Assembly (NCBI GenBank): GCA_964565775.1
Contig: CAZMGB010000019.1
Location: 12,000 to 75,999, forward strand
Length of the DNA stretch: 64,000 nucleotides
Reading direction: 5' to 3'
Origin: CAZMGB01 sp964565775
GTDB taxonomy: Bacteria; Chloroflexota; Dehalococcoidia; DSTF01; JALHUB01
The notes beneath the pieces are model-generated. The model did not search any database, had not been told where the DNA came from, and saw only the letters and a program-made list of their open reading frames with translations. The position numbers and the translations under genes are program-made. Shown here in pieces: positions 7,597-15,478 of the stretch. Position 1 is the first letter of the stretch. Each line of letters opens with the position of its first letter.

Positions 7597-8295
7597 TCAG
7601 TCGAAGAGGTCGTGGGAGACCGAGCCCGGCGTAGGCGGGGGCGAGGCGCGGTGGAAGTGCTCGACGCGGGGCGGTTGGCGGCGCAAGAGCTCCAGGTACT
7701 CGCGGGCGTCCTCCTGGCTGGCATGGCAGGCCATCGCCCGCAGCTTCACGTCCGCCACCTCCGAGATGCCGATGCTGTGCGTTACCTCCACCTCCGGCCC
7801 CGAAAGCTCCAGCCCCATTCGCTTGGCCGCCTTCGGAGTGAGGGCGTAGTAGAAGAGGCGAACCGGCTGCCCGCGGCCGCTGCCGTACGCGCGCACGGCC
7901 TCCTCGGCGGCCCGGCCGACCGCTATGTGGTCGCCGTGGCCGGTGATGCCCCGCGGACCGAACGTGAGGACCACCTCCGGGCGCACGACCGCCAGCTCAT
8001 GGGCGACGTGGCCGACGAGCTCGTCGAAGGGCGCCTGCGATAGCTCGCCGTCCTCATAGTCGAGGACGCGGACGCGGCCCACGCCGATGACTTCGGCCGC
8101 CCGTCGCAGCTCCTGCTCGCGCAGGCGGCCCAACGCCTCACCGTCGGGCACGTCCTTCGGCCGAGTGCCCTGCTGACCCCTCGTCGCGCATAGCAGCGAC
8201 ACAGCGACGCCGGCGCGGGCGTACTTGGCCAGCGTACCGGACGCGCCGAAGCTCTCGTCGTCAGGGTGAGCGTACACGCAAAGGATGCCAGCCAC
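7597..8295 (-). CDS. PIG-L family (LmbE-like) zinc deacetylase
   Basis: The 232-residue protein opens with GILCVYAHPDDES; AHPDDE is the zinc-binding and catalytic motif of PIG-L deacetylases, and GITGHGDHIAV supplies the later His ligand. The family removes an acetyl group from N-acetylglucosaminyl substrates: glycosylphosphatidylinositol precursors in eukaryotes, and mycothiol (MshB, Mca) or bacillithiol (BshB) intermediates and conjugates in bacteria. Its length is normal for the family. No glycosyltransferase or thiol-ligase gene adjoins it, so the substrate is open. Two DinB-fold genes elsewhere in the window belong to a superfamily that includes thiol transferases, which is only a weak hint. 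Confidence 0.85.
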   Translation of the reverse strand: MAGILCVYAHPDDESFGASGTLAKYARAGVAVSLLCATRGQQGTRPKDVPDGEALGRLREQELRRAAEVIGVGRVRVLDYEDGELSQAPFDELVGHVAHELAVVRPEVVLTFGPRGITGHGDHIAVGRAAEEAVRAYGSGRGQPVRLFYYALTPKAAKRMGLELSGPEVEVTHSIGISEVADVKLRAMACHASQEDAREYLELLRRQPPRVEHFHRASPPPTPGSVSHDLFD

Positions 8296-8323
8296 AGTTC
8301 CTCACTCGGCCAGCCGCCGGCTT

Positions 8324-8331
8324 ATGGCCAT
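8324..8331. repeat. ATGGCCAT site in a repeat shared with 42965-43112
   Basis: GCCGGCTTATGGCCAT matches the reverse complement of the right end of the element at 42965-43100, and ATGGCCATCAACA, followed two to three bases later by ACCCGACA, matches its left end. It lies in the short space between two minus-strand genes and looks like a solo junction of the same family. Confidence 0.4.
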
Positions 8332-8359
8332 CAACAGAACAACCCGACACGGCGACCGC

Positions 8360-8845
8360 CTAGGTCTGGCTGTCCTTGAGCTGGAGAACCCTTCGGTAGG
8401 CCTCTGCCAGCTCCTCCTGCCGGGACTCGGGGACGCGCAGGAACGCGCCTTCGGCCTCGACGAGGAGCCTGCCGTCGCGGTGTCGCAGCTCGGCGCGGGC
8501 GTTCACGAGCCTCCGTCGACTCCGAATGACCGACCCCCTCACGACAAGCGGTTCGAGCAATGGGACGGAATCCCGAAAGCGCATCTCCATCTTCGCGGTC
8601 ATGGCCCAGACGCCCTGCCCGTAGACAGCCCAGCCCATGGCCTCGTCCAGGACCGCCGCCACGACGCCCCCGTGCGTGAAGCCAGGGTAGCCCTGGTGGT
8701 GGATATCGGGCGTGAACTCCGCTACCGCCTCACCGTCTTCCAGGCGAAACCGGAGCTGAAGCCCCTTCGGGTTCAGGCTTCCGCAGGCGAAGCAATGACG
8801 CGACGCCTGTCGGAGGTCCTCCTCCACCCTCTCGTCCGCTTCCAC
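8360..8845 (-). CDS. PaaI-type hotdog thioesterase
   Basis: The chosen GTG start (8845) overlaps the upstream stop as TAGTG, giving 161 residues; the frame is open 25 codons further but that part lies over the previous gene. Seen: HCFACGSLNPKGLQL, the typical N-terminal motif of a PaaI/acyl-CoA thioesterase subgroup, then HHQGYPGFTHGGVVAAVLDEAMG, with the conserved HGG and the catalytic acidic residue. The family hydrolyses acyl-CoA thioesters and works as an oligomer. It is translationally coupled to two MaoC-like genes, so the three may act on the same acyl-CoA, though no pathway is apparent nearby. Confidence 0.8.
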   Translation of the reverse strand: MEADERVEEDLRQASRHCFACGSLNPKGLQLRFRLEDGEAVAEFTPDIHHQGYPGFTHGGVVAAVLDEAMGWAVYGQGVWAMTAKMEMRFRDSVPLLEPLVVRGSVIRSRRRLVNARAELRHRDGRLLVEAEGAFLRVPESRQEELAEAYRRVLQLKDSQT

Positions 8846-9285
8846 TAGAACGTCCCGCTCGCTTCGTCGGCGACCGTGCCCGTCCCCGTAATCAGCGTCT
8901 CGCCCCGCTCGTTGATGCACTCCACCGCAAGCTCCAGCTCACCTGCCTCGGCCGAGCCGAGGTCGCTGGTAGAGGAGGCGCCTCGCTGCCGGGCGCTGGC
9001 GGTCACGACGTCGCCCGGGCGGGCCGGCGCCTTGAACCTGACCTTCAGCCTGCCGCCGGAGAGCCAGCGACGCCCGAAGGCATCGGTCATCATGCTCGAC
9101 ACGTAGGCCAGCACCAGCATGCCGTGGGCGATGGTCCCGCCGAAGGGGCTGCGCCGGGCGTACTCTTCGTCCACGTGGATGGGGTTGAAGTCGCCGCTGG
9201 CCTCGGCGTATCGCTGTACCTTCGCCTGAGTGATGCGCCGGACCACCGCCGATACCTCCCAGCCGCTCCCCGTCGGCGGGCTCAC
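8845..9285 (-). CDS. MaoC-like (R)-specific enoyl-CoA hydratase
   Basis: The 146-residue hotdog protein has the hydratase-2 signature GDFNPIHVDEEYARRSPFGG, where the Asp and His are the catalytic pair, followed by IAHGMLVLAYVSSMM. Single-hotdog enzymes of this type hydrate trans-2-enoyl-CoA to (R)-3-hydroxyacyl-CoA. It overlaps the upstream gene, which encodes a MaoC_N-like partner, by 4 nt (9282-9285). In many actinobacteria and Chloroflexota such pairs form a heteromeric dehydratase (HadAB-like), in which this subunit carries the active site. The substrate chain length is unknown. Confidence 0.82.
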   Translation of the reverse strand: MSPPTGSGWEVSAVVRRITQAKVQRYAEASGDFNPIHVDEEYARRSPFGGTIAHGMLVLAYVSSMMTDAFGRRWLSGGRLKVRFKAPARPGDVVTASARQRGASSTSDLGSAEAGELELAVECINERGETLITGTGTVADEASGTF

Positions 9286-9749
9286 GACGCGCCCCCTTCC
9301 CCCGAGACCTGAGCGGCCATGATCGTGGTGCGGCCGACGATGGCAGGCGAGCGGTCGCCGCCCTCCTCCGCTATCTCGAACTCGATGACGGAAATGACGG
9401 CCCCCCGGAGCTCCGAACGCTGGGCGACGCGCGCCCGGCAGGCGAGACGCGCGTCGGCCGGCAGCTCCCGCCTCGACTCCAGCTCCTGCCCTGTGTGCAG
9501 CGCCCCCTCCGGCAGGCTTATCCTCTCGACCAGCGCCTTCAGGACCAGGGCCACGACTCCCAGAGGCGGCGCCAGCACCGGCAACCGGTCCTTAGAGTCG
9601 GCCGGGCTATCGCCGTAGTACACTTCGGAGGCGTCTTCGACAGCCTCCAGGTATCGACGCACGTCGGCCGGGTCGAGGGCCACATCGAACGAGGGAAACT
9701 CGTAGCCCCTGGCCAGATCCCTTATGTCGAGGGCCGACCGCTCCGCCAA
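9282..9749 (-). CDS. MaoC N-terminal-domain-like hotdog protein (dehydratase partner)
   Basis: The 155-residue protein is similar in layout to FAS1-like dehydratase / MaoC_N domains: an N-terminal helix with DVRRYLEAVEDASEVYYGDS, an LAPPLGVVALVL segment and a strand-rich second half. I do not see a complete D/H hydratase motif, which fits a structural partner of the coupled MaoC protein. First gene of a three-gene overlapping set (9749 to 8360). It lies just downstream of a peroxiredoxin gene on the same strand, only 11 nt apart, so it may be cotranscribed with it. The substrate is unknown. Confidence 0.7.
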   Translation of the reverse strand: MAERSALDIRDLARGYEFPSFDVALDPADVRRYLEAVEDASEVYYGDSPADSKDRLPVLAPPLGVVALVLKALVERISLPEGALHTGQELESRRELPADARLACRARVAQRSELRGAVISVIEFEIAEEGGDRSPAIVGRTTIMAAQVSGEGGAS

Positions 9750-9760
9750 AATGCACCCCG

Positions 9761-10207
9761 CTAGCCCAGGGCGGCTAGCGCCTCCCTGTGGTCGCGCGCG
9801 TTCGGGATCTCATTATGCGTCACGTAGCGAATGATGCCATCGCCATCGAGGACGACGGTCAGCCGCTCGGCCAGCCCCACACCCTCGTTCCAGGCGCCGT
9901 ACAACCGGGCTACGTCACCCTTGGGGTCGGCGAGGAGCGGGAACTGAAGGCCCAGGCTCTCCTTGAACGCCTTGTGCGCGAAAATGGTGTCGCGGCTTAT
10001 GCCGTACACCCGGGCGCCCTTTGCCTCGAACGCCGAGTAGTCGTCTCGATAGCCGCACATCTCGGCTGAGCAGATGCCCGAGAAGTCGGCTGTGTAGAAG
10101 ACGATCACCACGGGCGCGCCACGCAGGTCAGACAGGCGCACCTCCTGGTTGTTCTCGTCCTTCAGGGTGAAGTCCGGGGCTTGCTTACCTACTGCGATCT
10201 CTGCCAA
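9761..10207 (-). CDS. Peroxiredoxin (AhpC/TSA, Bcp/AhpE-like)
   Basis: The 148-residue thioredoxin-fold protein begins with PDFTLKDENNQEV and has FYTADFSGICSAEMCGYRD, placing the peroxidatic Cys at residue 46 and a second Cys at residue 51. The Cys-x4-Cys pair is typical of Bcp-type atypical 2-Cys enzymes, although the usual P-x3-T-x2-C motif is altered to A-x3-S-x2-C here. Such enzymes reduce hydrogen peroxide and alkyl hydroperoxides, regenerated by thioredoxin. GGAGGG precedes the ATG. It sits at the head of the hotdog gene cluster but probably serves general oxidative defence. Confidence 0.85.
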   Translation of the reverse strand: MAEIAVGKQAPDFTLKDENNQEVRLSDLRGAPVVIVFYTADFSGICSAEMCGYRDDYSAFEAKGARVYGISRDTIFAHKAFKESLGLQFPLLADPKGDVARLYGAWNEGVGLAERLTVVLDGDGIIRYVTHNEIPNARDHREALAALG

Positions 10208-10260
10208 AGGACAACCTCCCTCCTTGAGTAGCCGCCGTCTAAGGCCGCTCGATGATAGAG

Positions 10261-10384
10261 GCTGTTGAAAAAGTCCGAAGAATCCGATGCTGTCATTCTG
10301 AGCGGAGCGAAGAATCTGGCCGCTTCAATTTGCTGTGACCCTTCACTTCGTTCAGGGTGACGCAACAGAGCGTTCTTCAACAGC
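10261..10384. mobile_element. MITE-like element, 124 bp with inverted ends
   Basis: The ends are GCTGTTGAA (10261) and TTCAACAGC (10376-10384), an exact inverted repeat. Between them lie TCATTCTGAGCGGAGCGAAG and CACTTCGTTCAGGGTGAC, sequences of a kind found in intergenic repeats of many environmental bacterial genomes. No coding capacity and no clear target duplication. It occupies most of the space upstream of the peroxiredoxin gene. Confidence 0.55.
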
Positions 10385-10502
10385 TTCGATGGTTGCCTGC
10401 AATATCATGGGACACGTGCGTCGGATACCCGCTTCGGTGACCACAGGGGCGGATGGCCTGGCCGCGGGAGCCGTGGGAGCTGCACGACCGGCCCGACGGG
10501 CG

Positions 10503-11957
10503 CTACTTGGCGGGCGCGCCGGCCGGCAGGGAGCGCAAGTACTCGTCGATGGCGGCAGCGCCGCGCCGACCGTCCGCCAGGGCCGTCACCACCAGGTCGG
10601 CACCGTTCACGCAATCCCCGCCGGCGAAGACCCCGATCCTCGACGTGGCGCCGCCCCCGTCATCCACCTTGATGCGGTGGTCGCGGTGCGCCTCCAGACC
10701 CGGAGTCGTCTCCTCGATGATTGGGTCCACTCGGTAGCCGAGGGCAAGCACGACCGTATCAGCCTCGACGATGAACTCCGAGCCCTCAATGGGGACCGGG
10801 CGCCGCCGTCCGCTTTCGTCGGGTTCGCCCAGCTCCTGACGCTGGCACTCGATAGCCTTCACGCGGCCGTTCTCATCCCCGATGAATCGGAGGGGAGCCG
10901 TCAGGAACTCGAACTGAACGCCCTCCTCCTTCGCGTGCAGCCGCTCATCGCCGCGCCCCGGCATCTCGGCCTCGGTGCGGCGATACACGCACGTCACCGT
11001 CTCGGCACACAGGCGCACCGACGTTCGCACTCCGTCCATGGCGGTATCGCCGCCGCCGATGATCGCCACCCTTCGCCCGATCTTGATCGGCTCTCGCTGG
11101 CCCTCGGGTAGCTGATCCGCTGTCAGGTTGCCCCGGACGAGGAAGTCTGTTGCCATGTAGACCTCTGCCAGGTCGTTGCTGCCGGGAATGGCCAGGCTCA
11201 CGCCCTGACTGGCGCCGTGCCCCAGGAAGATCGCCTGGTAGCCCTCCTCGACCAGGTCAGCCACAGTGACGTCCCTGCCGACGAAGGTGTTCTGGACGAA
11301 CTGAACGCCCAGCTTCTTCAGGAACTCGATCTTGTCATCGAGGACGTGCTTCTCCATCTTGAAGCTGGGGATGCCGTAGAGAAGGACGCCGCCCGGCTCG
11401 GGCCAGGCGTCGAAGATCGTGGCCGCATGGCCTCTCTTGACCAGCTCCTCGGCAGCGCCCATGCTGGCGGGGCCGGCGCCCACCAGCGCCACCTTCTTGC
11501 CCGTGGGAGGCGGCAGCTCCGGCATGGGAAAACCGAAGTTGTTTCGCTGGTAGTCGCTGACGAAGACCTCCAGGCGGCCGATGGCGACCGACCGGGACCT
11601 CTTGCTGATGACGCAGTCGCCTTCGCAGAGGCGTTCTTGCGGGCAGAGCCGGCCGCACATCTCGGGCAGGTTGCTCGTCTCGCGGAACTTGTTGGCGGCA
11701 CCGACGATGTCATCATGCTCCAGGAGCCACAAGGCGCCGGGGATGTCGTTGTGCAAGGGGCAGACCCTGGTACACGGCGCTGCGGGACACTGAATGCAGC
11801 GGCGCGCCTCGATCTTGGCCGTCTCCGGGTCCAGGGGCAGGTAGGCTTCATTCCAGTTGTGGACTCGTTCCTTCGGGTCCTGCTTGGGCATCACCTGCGC
11901 CGGGATCTGGAACCGAGCCTTGCGGTCTACCTTGGGACGGCTGCTACCTTCTACCAC
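10503..11957 (-). CDS. GltD-like NAD(P)H-dependent flavoprotein oxidoreductase with Fe-S motifs
   Basis: The 484-residue protein follows the glutamate synthase small-subunit plan. The N-terminal region has Cys clusters CIQCPAAPCTRVCP and CGRLCPQERLCEGDC for two [4Fe-4S] centres; then a FAD-binding VALVGAGPASMGAAEEL; an NAD(P)-binding VAIIGGGDTAMDGVRTS; and a C-terminal FAD segment GVFAGGDCVNGADLVVTA. A GTG start follows GAGG. In glutamate synthase this subunit feeds electrons to GltB, but no gltB is nearby. Homologues also serve as NfnB-type or other electron-input modules, so the partner is undecided. It is a single gene, with about 190 bp free of genes upstream. Confidence 0.82.
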   Translation of the reverse strand: MVEGSSRPKVDRKARFQIPAQVMPKQDPKERVHNWNEAYLPLDPETAKIEARRCIQCPAAPCTRVCPLHNDIPGALWLLEHDDIVGAANKFRETSNLPEMCGRLCPQERLCEGDCVISKRSRSVAIGRLEVFVSDYQRNNFGFPMPELPPPTGKKVALVGAGPASMGAAEELVKRGHAATIFDAWPEPGGVLLYGIPSFKMEKHVLDDKIEFLKKLGVQFVQNTFVGRDVTVADLVEEGYQAIFLGHGASQGVSLAIPGSNDLAEVYMATDFLVRGNLTADQLPEGQREPIKIGRRVAIIGGGDTAMDGVRTSVRLCAETVTCVYRRTEAEMPGRGDERLHAKEEGVQFEFLTAPLRFIGDENGRVKAIECQRQELGEPDESGRRRPVPIEGSEFIVEADTVVLALGYRVDPIIEETTPGLEAHRDHRIKVDDGGGATSRIGVFAGGDCVNGADLVVTALADGRRGAAAIDEYLRSLPAGAPAK

Positions 11958-12149
11958 TTGTCTCGCCTCACTTTGCTGGAGGATGAAGGATGCGCGCCTT
12001 GGAATTTAGTAAGCGTTCGCTGTAGAAAACCGGCTATCTTCAGCTTAGCCCACGGTGGCCGTTGCCGCAAGATTCGCCGCGCGACGCGACTGGCTCACGA
12101 CGAGGCCCCGCGCAGGCCGCCTGCGAGAGGCGCCCCTGCCACCGCGCCC

Positions 12150-13019
12150 TCAGCCCTGGCTGCTCGTCGACGGCCGGGGCAGGGCCGCCATCAGCAGGCC
12201 CCGTCGAGGCGCGAACAGGAGCGCGACCAGGAACAGCGCCGTCGCCACCAGAACGATCGCCGCCCCCGAGGCGACGGAGGCGTAATAGGAGATGTACAGC
12301 CCCGAGACGGAGGCGATGACTCCGATAACCGAGCCCAAGAGCATAATCTGGGGCACCCGGCGGACCAGGAGGCTCGCCGTGGCGGCCGGCGTCACCAGCA
12401 TCGCCACCACCAGGACTATCCCCACCGCCTTCAGCGCCACGACCGTGGACACAGCCAGCATCGCCAGCAGGCCGTACTGCACGAGGGCCACCGGCACGCC
12501 CGACGCCGCCGCCATCGTCGGGTCGTATGTGGCGAAAAGCAGCTCCTTGTAGAAGAGAGCCACCAGCCCCACGACCAGCAGGCCCATCACGCTGATCAGT
12601 ATGAGGTCGCCGCGGTCGACGCCGAGGATGTTCCCGAATACGAAGGAGAAGAGGTCGACAGTGTAGTTGCTCTGGCGGCTGATGATGAGAATCCCCAGAG
12701 CGAAGGCGCCCACGAACAAGATGCCGATGGCCGTGTCGAAGCTGATGCGGGCATGGCGGCTGATGAAGGCGATGCCAAGGGCTGTGGCGACGGCCGCCAG
12801 CACCGCCCCGGTGTAGATGCTGGCCCCGAGCACGAAGGCGATGGCCACGCCGGCGAAGGACGCGTGCGCCAGGGCATCGCCGATGAAGGCAAGGCCCTTC
12901 AACACGACGAAGGTCCCTATGACGGCCGCCACGACGCTCACCACCACCGCCGCCAGGAGCGCCCGCTGCATGAAGGCGAACTGGAGAGGCTCGGTTATGG
13001 CGTTCCAGAGATCAGTCAT
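12150..13019 (-). CDS. znuB: Zinc/manganese ABC transporter permease (ABC-3 family)
   Basis: The 289-residue protein has about eight or nine membrane helices of the ZnuB/MntB family, with the conserved FIGDALAHASFAGVAIAF and VGIVLVVAMLVTPAATA segments. The chosen ATG (13019) overlaps the end of the ATPase gene (CATGACTGA), which gives MTDLWNAITEP; a 20-codon longer frame is only overlap. It forms the channel of a high-affinity metal importer with the ATPase and binding protein upstream. Because the operon opens with a Fur-family gene whose promoter has an operator-like palindrome, metal-responsive repression is likely. Zinc is preferred over manganese by the gene order, but this is not proven. 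Confidence 0.85.
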   Translation of the reverse strand: MTDLWNAITEPLQFAFMQRALLAAVVVSVVAAVIGTFVVLKGLAFIGDALAHASFAGVAIAFVLGASIYTGAVLAAVATALGIAFISRHARISFDTAIGILFVGAFALGILIISRQSNYTVDLFSFVFGNILGVDRGDLILISVMGLLVVGLVALFYKELLFATYDPTMAAASGVPVALVQYGLLAMLAVSTVVALKAVGIVLVVAMLVTPAATASLLVRRVPQIMLLGSVIGVIASVSGLYISYYASVASGAAIVLVATALFLVALLFAPRRGLLMAALPRPSTSSQG

Positions 13020-13821
13020 GGCCGTGATGCTTGGGGGCCACAAGTCCCTCCGGAGGCAGAAGCAGGAGGTGGCTCTCATACGCGGCGTTCAGTAGTTCGT
13101 GGGTGAACACTTCCGAAGGCGGGCCGTAGGCGAGGACGCGTCGATTCAGCAAGAGGGCTAGGTTGAAGCAGCCGGCCACGCACGTGAGGTCGTGAGTGGA
13201 GACGACAAGCGTCCTACCAGCGTCCCGGAGCTCTTCGAAGAGAGTCAGGAGCTCGTGCTGCGACGCGGCGTCGAGGCCTGCCATGGGCTCGTCCAGGAGC
13301 AGCACCTCCGGCTCGTGGACCAGCGCCCGGGCGATGAGCATGCGCCGCTGCTCGCCGCCGGAAAGCTCTCCGATCTGGCGCTGGGCCCGGTGAGTGAGGC
13401 GCACCCGGTCGAGAGCATGGTGGACAGCGTTCCGGTCGCGGGCCGCCGGCCACCGCACCGGCCCCAACCAGCCGTAGCGCCCCATCATCACCACGTCGAA
13501 GACCGTCACCGGGAACTGCCAGTCGACCAGCTCCGACTGAGGCGAGTAGCCGATCAGACGGCGGGCGCCTTTCACGTCGCGGCCGAGGACCCGCACCTGC
13601 CCCCGCCAGGGCCGGTGCAGCCCCAGGATCACCTTCAGGAGAGTCGATTTACCACAGCCGTTGGGGCCCACGAGGCCGACCAGGCTCCCCCTCTCGACCG
13701 AGAAATCGACCTCTTCCAGGGCGGGGCGCCCGTCGTAGCCCGCCGCTATGTGAGACACCTGGATGGCGGGCTCCGCCCCCGTGCTGGCGACGGCCGGCTC
13801 TGAAACGCGTGCTTGAGTCAT
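13012..13821 (-). CDS. znuC: Zinc/manganese ABC transporter ATP-binding protein
   Basis: The 269-residue ATPase has Walker A GPNGCGKST, the signature LSGGEQRRMLIARAL, Walker B VLLLDEP and the switch VSTHD. The start chosen is the ATG of MTQARVSEP, preceded by AGGAGGAG; a more upstream in-frame ATG (13860) is possible. The C-terminus ends in HHGHD, a short His-rich tail that could touch metal. It overlaps the permease by 8 nt and follows the binding-protein gene by about 50 nt, as part of the znuACB-type operon. It powers metal import at the inner face of the membrane. Confidence 0.88.
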   Translation of the reverse strand: MTQARVSEPAVASTGAEPAIQVSHIAAGYDGRPALEEVDFSVERGSLVGLVGPNGCGKSTLLKVILGLHRPWRGQVRVLGRDVKGARRLIGYSPQSELVDWQFPVTVFDVVMMGRYGWLGPVRWPAARDRNAVHHALDRVRLTHRAQRQIGELSGGEQRRMLIARALVHEPEVLLLDEPMAGLDAASQHELLTLFEELRDAGRTLVVSTHDLTCVAGCFNLALLLNRRVLAYGPPSEVFTHELLNAAYESHLLLLPPEGLVAPKHHGHD

Positions 13822-13873
13822 GTTCGGCGCTGCTCCTCCTACCAACCGGCGCCTGAGCATCCGGCGCCGACCC

Positions 13874-14818
13874 CTACTGGCTCAGACAGCGCACCAGCTC
13901 ATCGGCATCATGCCGGATGAGCTTCACATAGGAGTCGACGTCCGAGTCCAGGGCGTCGCTGTAGAGCGTGCAGACCTCCGCACCGGCCTCCCGGGCCGCC
14001 AGCTCCAGCACCTGCGCCTTCAGTTGCGGCTCCTTGAATACGGCGGGCACGTCCTCAGCCTTGATCTTCTCCACCAGGTCCGCGATCTCGCCGGCGCTCG
14101 GTTCGCGCCCAGGCGAGCGGATGACGAATGCCACCACCTCCAGTCCGTAGCGCTGGGCGAAGTAGGAGAAGGCGTCGTGGAAGGTCACAAGCTTCCGTCG
14201 CCCCGCGGGGATGGCGGCGATGGCCTTCTCGACATCGCTGTCGAGCGTTTCCAGTTCGCTCAGATATGCGGCGGCGTTGCTCCGGTAGGCCTCCTCGCCC
14301 ACCGGGTCGACCTCGATGAGGGCGTCGCGAATTCGCTCCACGTAGCGCATGGCGTAGCGAACGTTCAGCCAAAGGTGGGGGTTGCCCGCCCCATCGTCAC
14401 CGCCATCGAGGACCGGCAGGCCCTCTGACATCCTGACGATCGGCACACCGCCTTTCACATTGCTCTCGATAACGCCTTCCAGCGTCTTTTCGAGGCCGAG
14501 GCCGTTGAGGAACACCACGTCCGCGTCCGTGATGTCGACCACCTGAGCCGGCGCCAGCTCGTACGTGTGAGGGTCGCCGCCCGCGGGCACCAGGGCCTTC
14601 ACCTGCACCCGCTCGCCGCCCACGTGGCGCACAAGGTCGGCGAAGAGGTCGATGCTCGTCACAGCGCGAACCTCGCCCCCTGCTTGCCCGCCGTCATGGT
14701 CCCCGGAGTCGCCGCCGCAAGCCGCCGTCAGCCCCGCTACCGCGACCGCGGCCGTGGCAAGCAGGAGGAGCCGCAACGCCATCGTGACCGGCCTCGCTGT
14801 CGATGGCCTCAACTGCAT
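13874..14818 (-). CDS. znuA: Metal-binding lipoprotein of a zinc ABC transporter (ZnuA/TroA family)
   Basis: The 314-residue cluster A-I binding protein starts at the ATG of MQLRPST, preceded by GGAGG; a start eight codons earlier is possible. A signal peptide ends in the lipobox LTAAC. Metal ligands visible are His in AGGDPHTYE, His in GNPHLWLN and His in TFHDAFSYF, with an Asp near the C-terminus, the usual three-His-one-acid set. Instead of the long His-rich loop of many ZnuA proteins there is only a short linker, DSGDHDGGQAGG, after the lipid anchor. It captures zinc (or manganese) outside the membrane and hands it to the permease. Confidence 0.85.
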   Translation of the reverse strand: MQLRPSTARPVTMALRLLLLATAAVAVAGLTAACGGDSGDHDGGQAGGEVRAVTSIDLFADLVRHVGGERVQVKALVPAGGDPHTYELAPAQVVDITDADVVFLNGLGLEKTLEGVIESNVKGGVPIVRMSEGLPVLDGGDDGAGNPHLWLNVRYAMRYVERIRDALIEVDPVGEEAYRSNAAAYLSELETLDSDVEKAIAAIPAGRRKLVTFHDAFSYFAQRYGLEVVAFVIRSPGREPSAGEIADLVEKIKAEDVPAVFKEPQLKAQVLELAAREAGAEVCTLYSDALDSDVDSYVKLIRHDADELVRCLSQ

Positions 14819-14894
14819 CTCGCACCTCCGGGAACCCGACATCCTTGCCGCCTCTGACGATGCCGGGCATCATCGGTGTCCACAAGAAAGGCCG

Positions 14895-15335
14895 CTACCC
14901 TGTTTCCGCCGGCTTGGGAGCGCGGCAGGCCCCGCAGCGACCGTAGAGCTCCAGCCAGTGGCCCTCGATCTCATAGCTGGTCCTGCGAGCCAGTTCGTCC
15001 GTGAGGAGGGCGACATCGCAGGCGAAGAAGTCCTCGACGCGGCCACATTCGCTGCACACAAGATGATGATGGTGCTCGCCCGCCCCCGCAGGGCTGAGGC
15101 GATAGTGAAGGCTGCCGTCCTCGAGCAGCACCCGGCAGACGACGCCAAGGCCCAGCAGGAGCTTCATCGTCCGGAAGACGGTGGCACGGCCGACGTCGGG
15201 CAGGCGCCGGCTGATGTCATCCACCGTGAAGTGGCTGCCCGCCCGGGCTACGGCGGCCATGACCGCCCGCCGGCTTGGGGTCACGCGGTGACCCGCCATC
15301 TCCAATCGCTGCACAAGGGCGGCCAGTCGAGTCAT
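14895..15335 (-). CDS. zur: Fur-family metal regulator, probably Zur
   Basis: The 146-residue protein has the Fur winged helix at residues 1-80 (RVTPSRRAVMAAV, then DVGRATVFRTMKLL recognition helix), the metal region GEHHHHLVCSECG and a second CxxC (CGAC) near the C-terminus; the two CxxC pairs form the structural zinc site. It is the first gene of the zinc-uptake operon, so Zur is the best guess, but Fur or Mur are not excluded by sequence. Its promoter has an exact inverted repeat covering the -10 box (15353-15374), so it most likely represses its own operon when metal is abundant. Confidence 0.85.
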   Translation of the reverse strand: MTRLAALVQRLEMAGHRVTPSRRAVMAAVARAGSHFTVDDISRRLPDVGRATVFRTMKLLLGLGVVCRVLLEDGSLHYRLSPAGAGEHHHHLVCSECGRVEDFFACDVALLTDELARRTSYEIEGHWLELYGRCGACRAPKPAETG

Positions 15336-15352
15336 GGAAGAGACAATTGATA

Positions 15353-15395
15353 CCTAGTATCACTGAATACTAGGCGGCTGGAATGATTGTGTCAA
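15353..15395 (-). promoter_or_regulatory. Promoter and operator of the zur-znu operon
   Basis: Reading leftwards: -35 TTGACA (15390-15395), 17-bp spacer, -10 TAGTAT (15367-15372). An exact palindrome, arms CCTAGTAT/ATACTAGG with a 6-bp spacer (15353-15374), includes the -10 box. A repressor bound there would block polymerase, as expected for Zur-type autoregulation. Confidence 0.8.
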
Positions 15396-15478
15396 GGGTT
15401 TAGTGGGCGCGGCAGTGGGGCGGGCCGCTGGTGGATGAAGTCTCGGCTGCTGCCGGATGACGGGCTGGCGCCAGGCCC

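Noticed and set aside
10503..11957. A glutamate synthase operon
   Set aside because: Only the small-subunit-like gene is present; without gltB the specific function is not supported.
11217..13106. 629-codon frame on the plus strand
   Set aside because: It runs antisense to the GltD-like and znuB genes, whose products have clear motifs; the frame has none.
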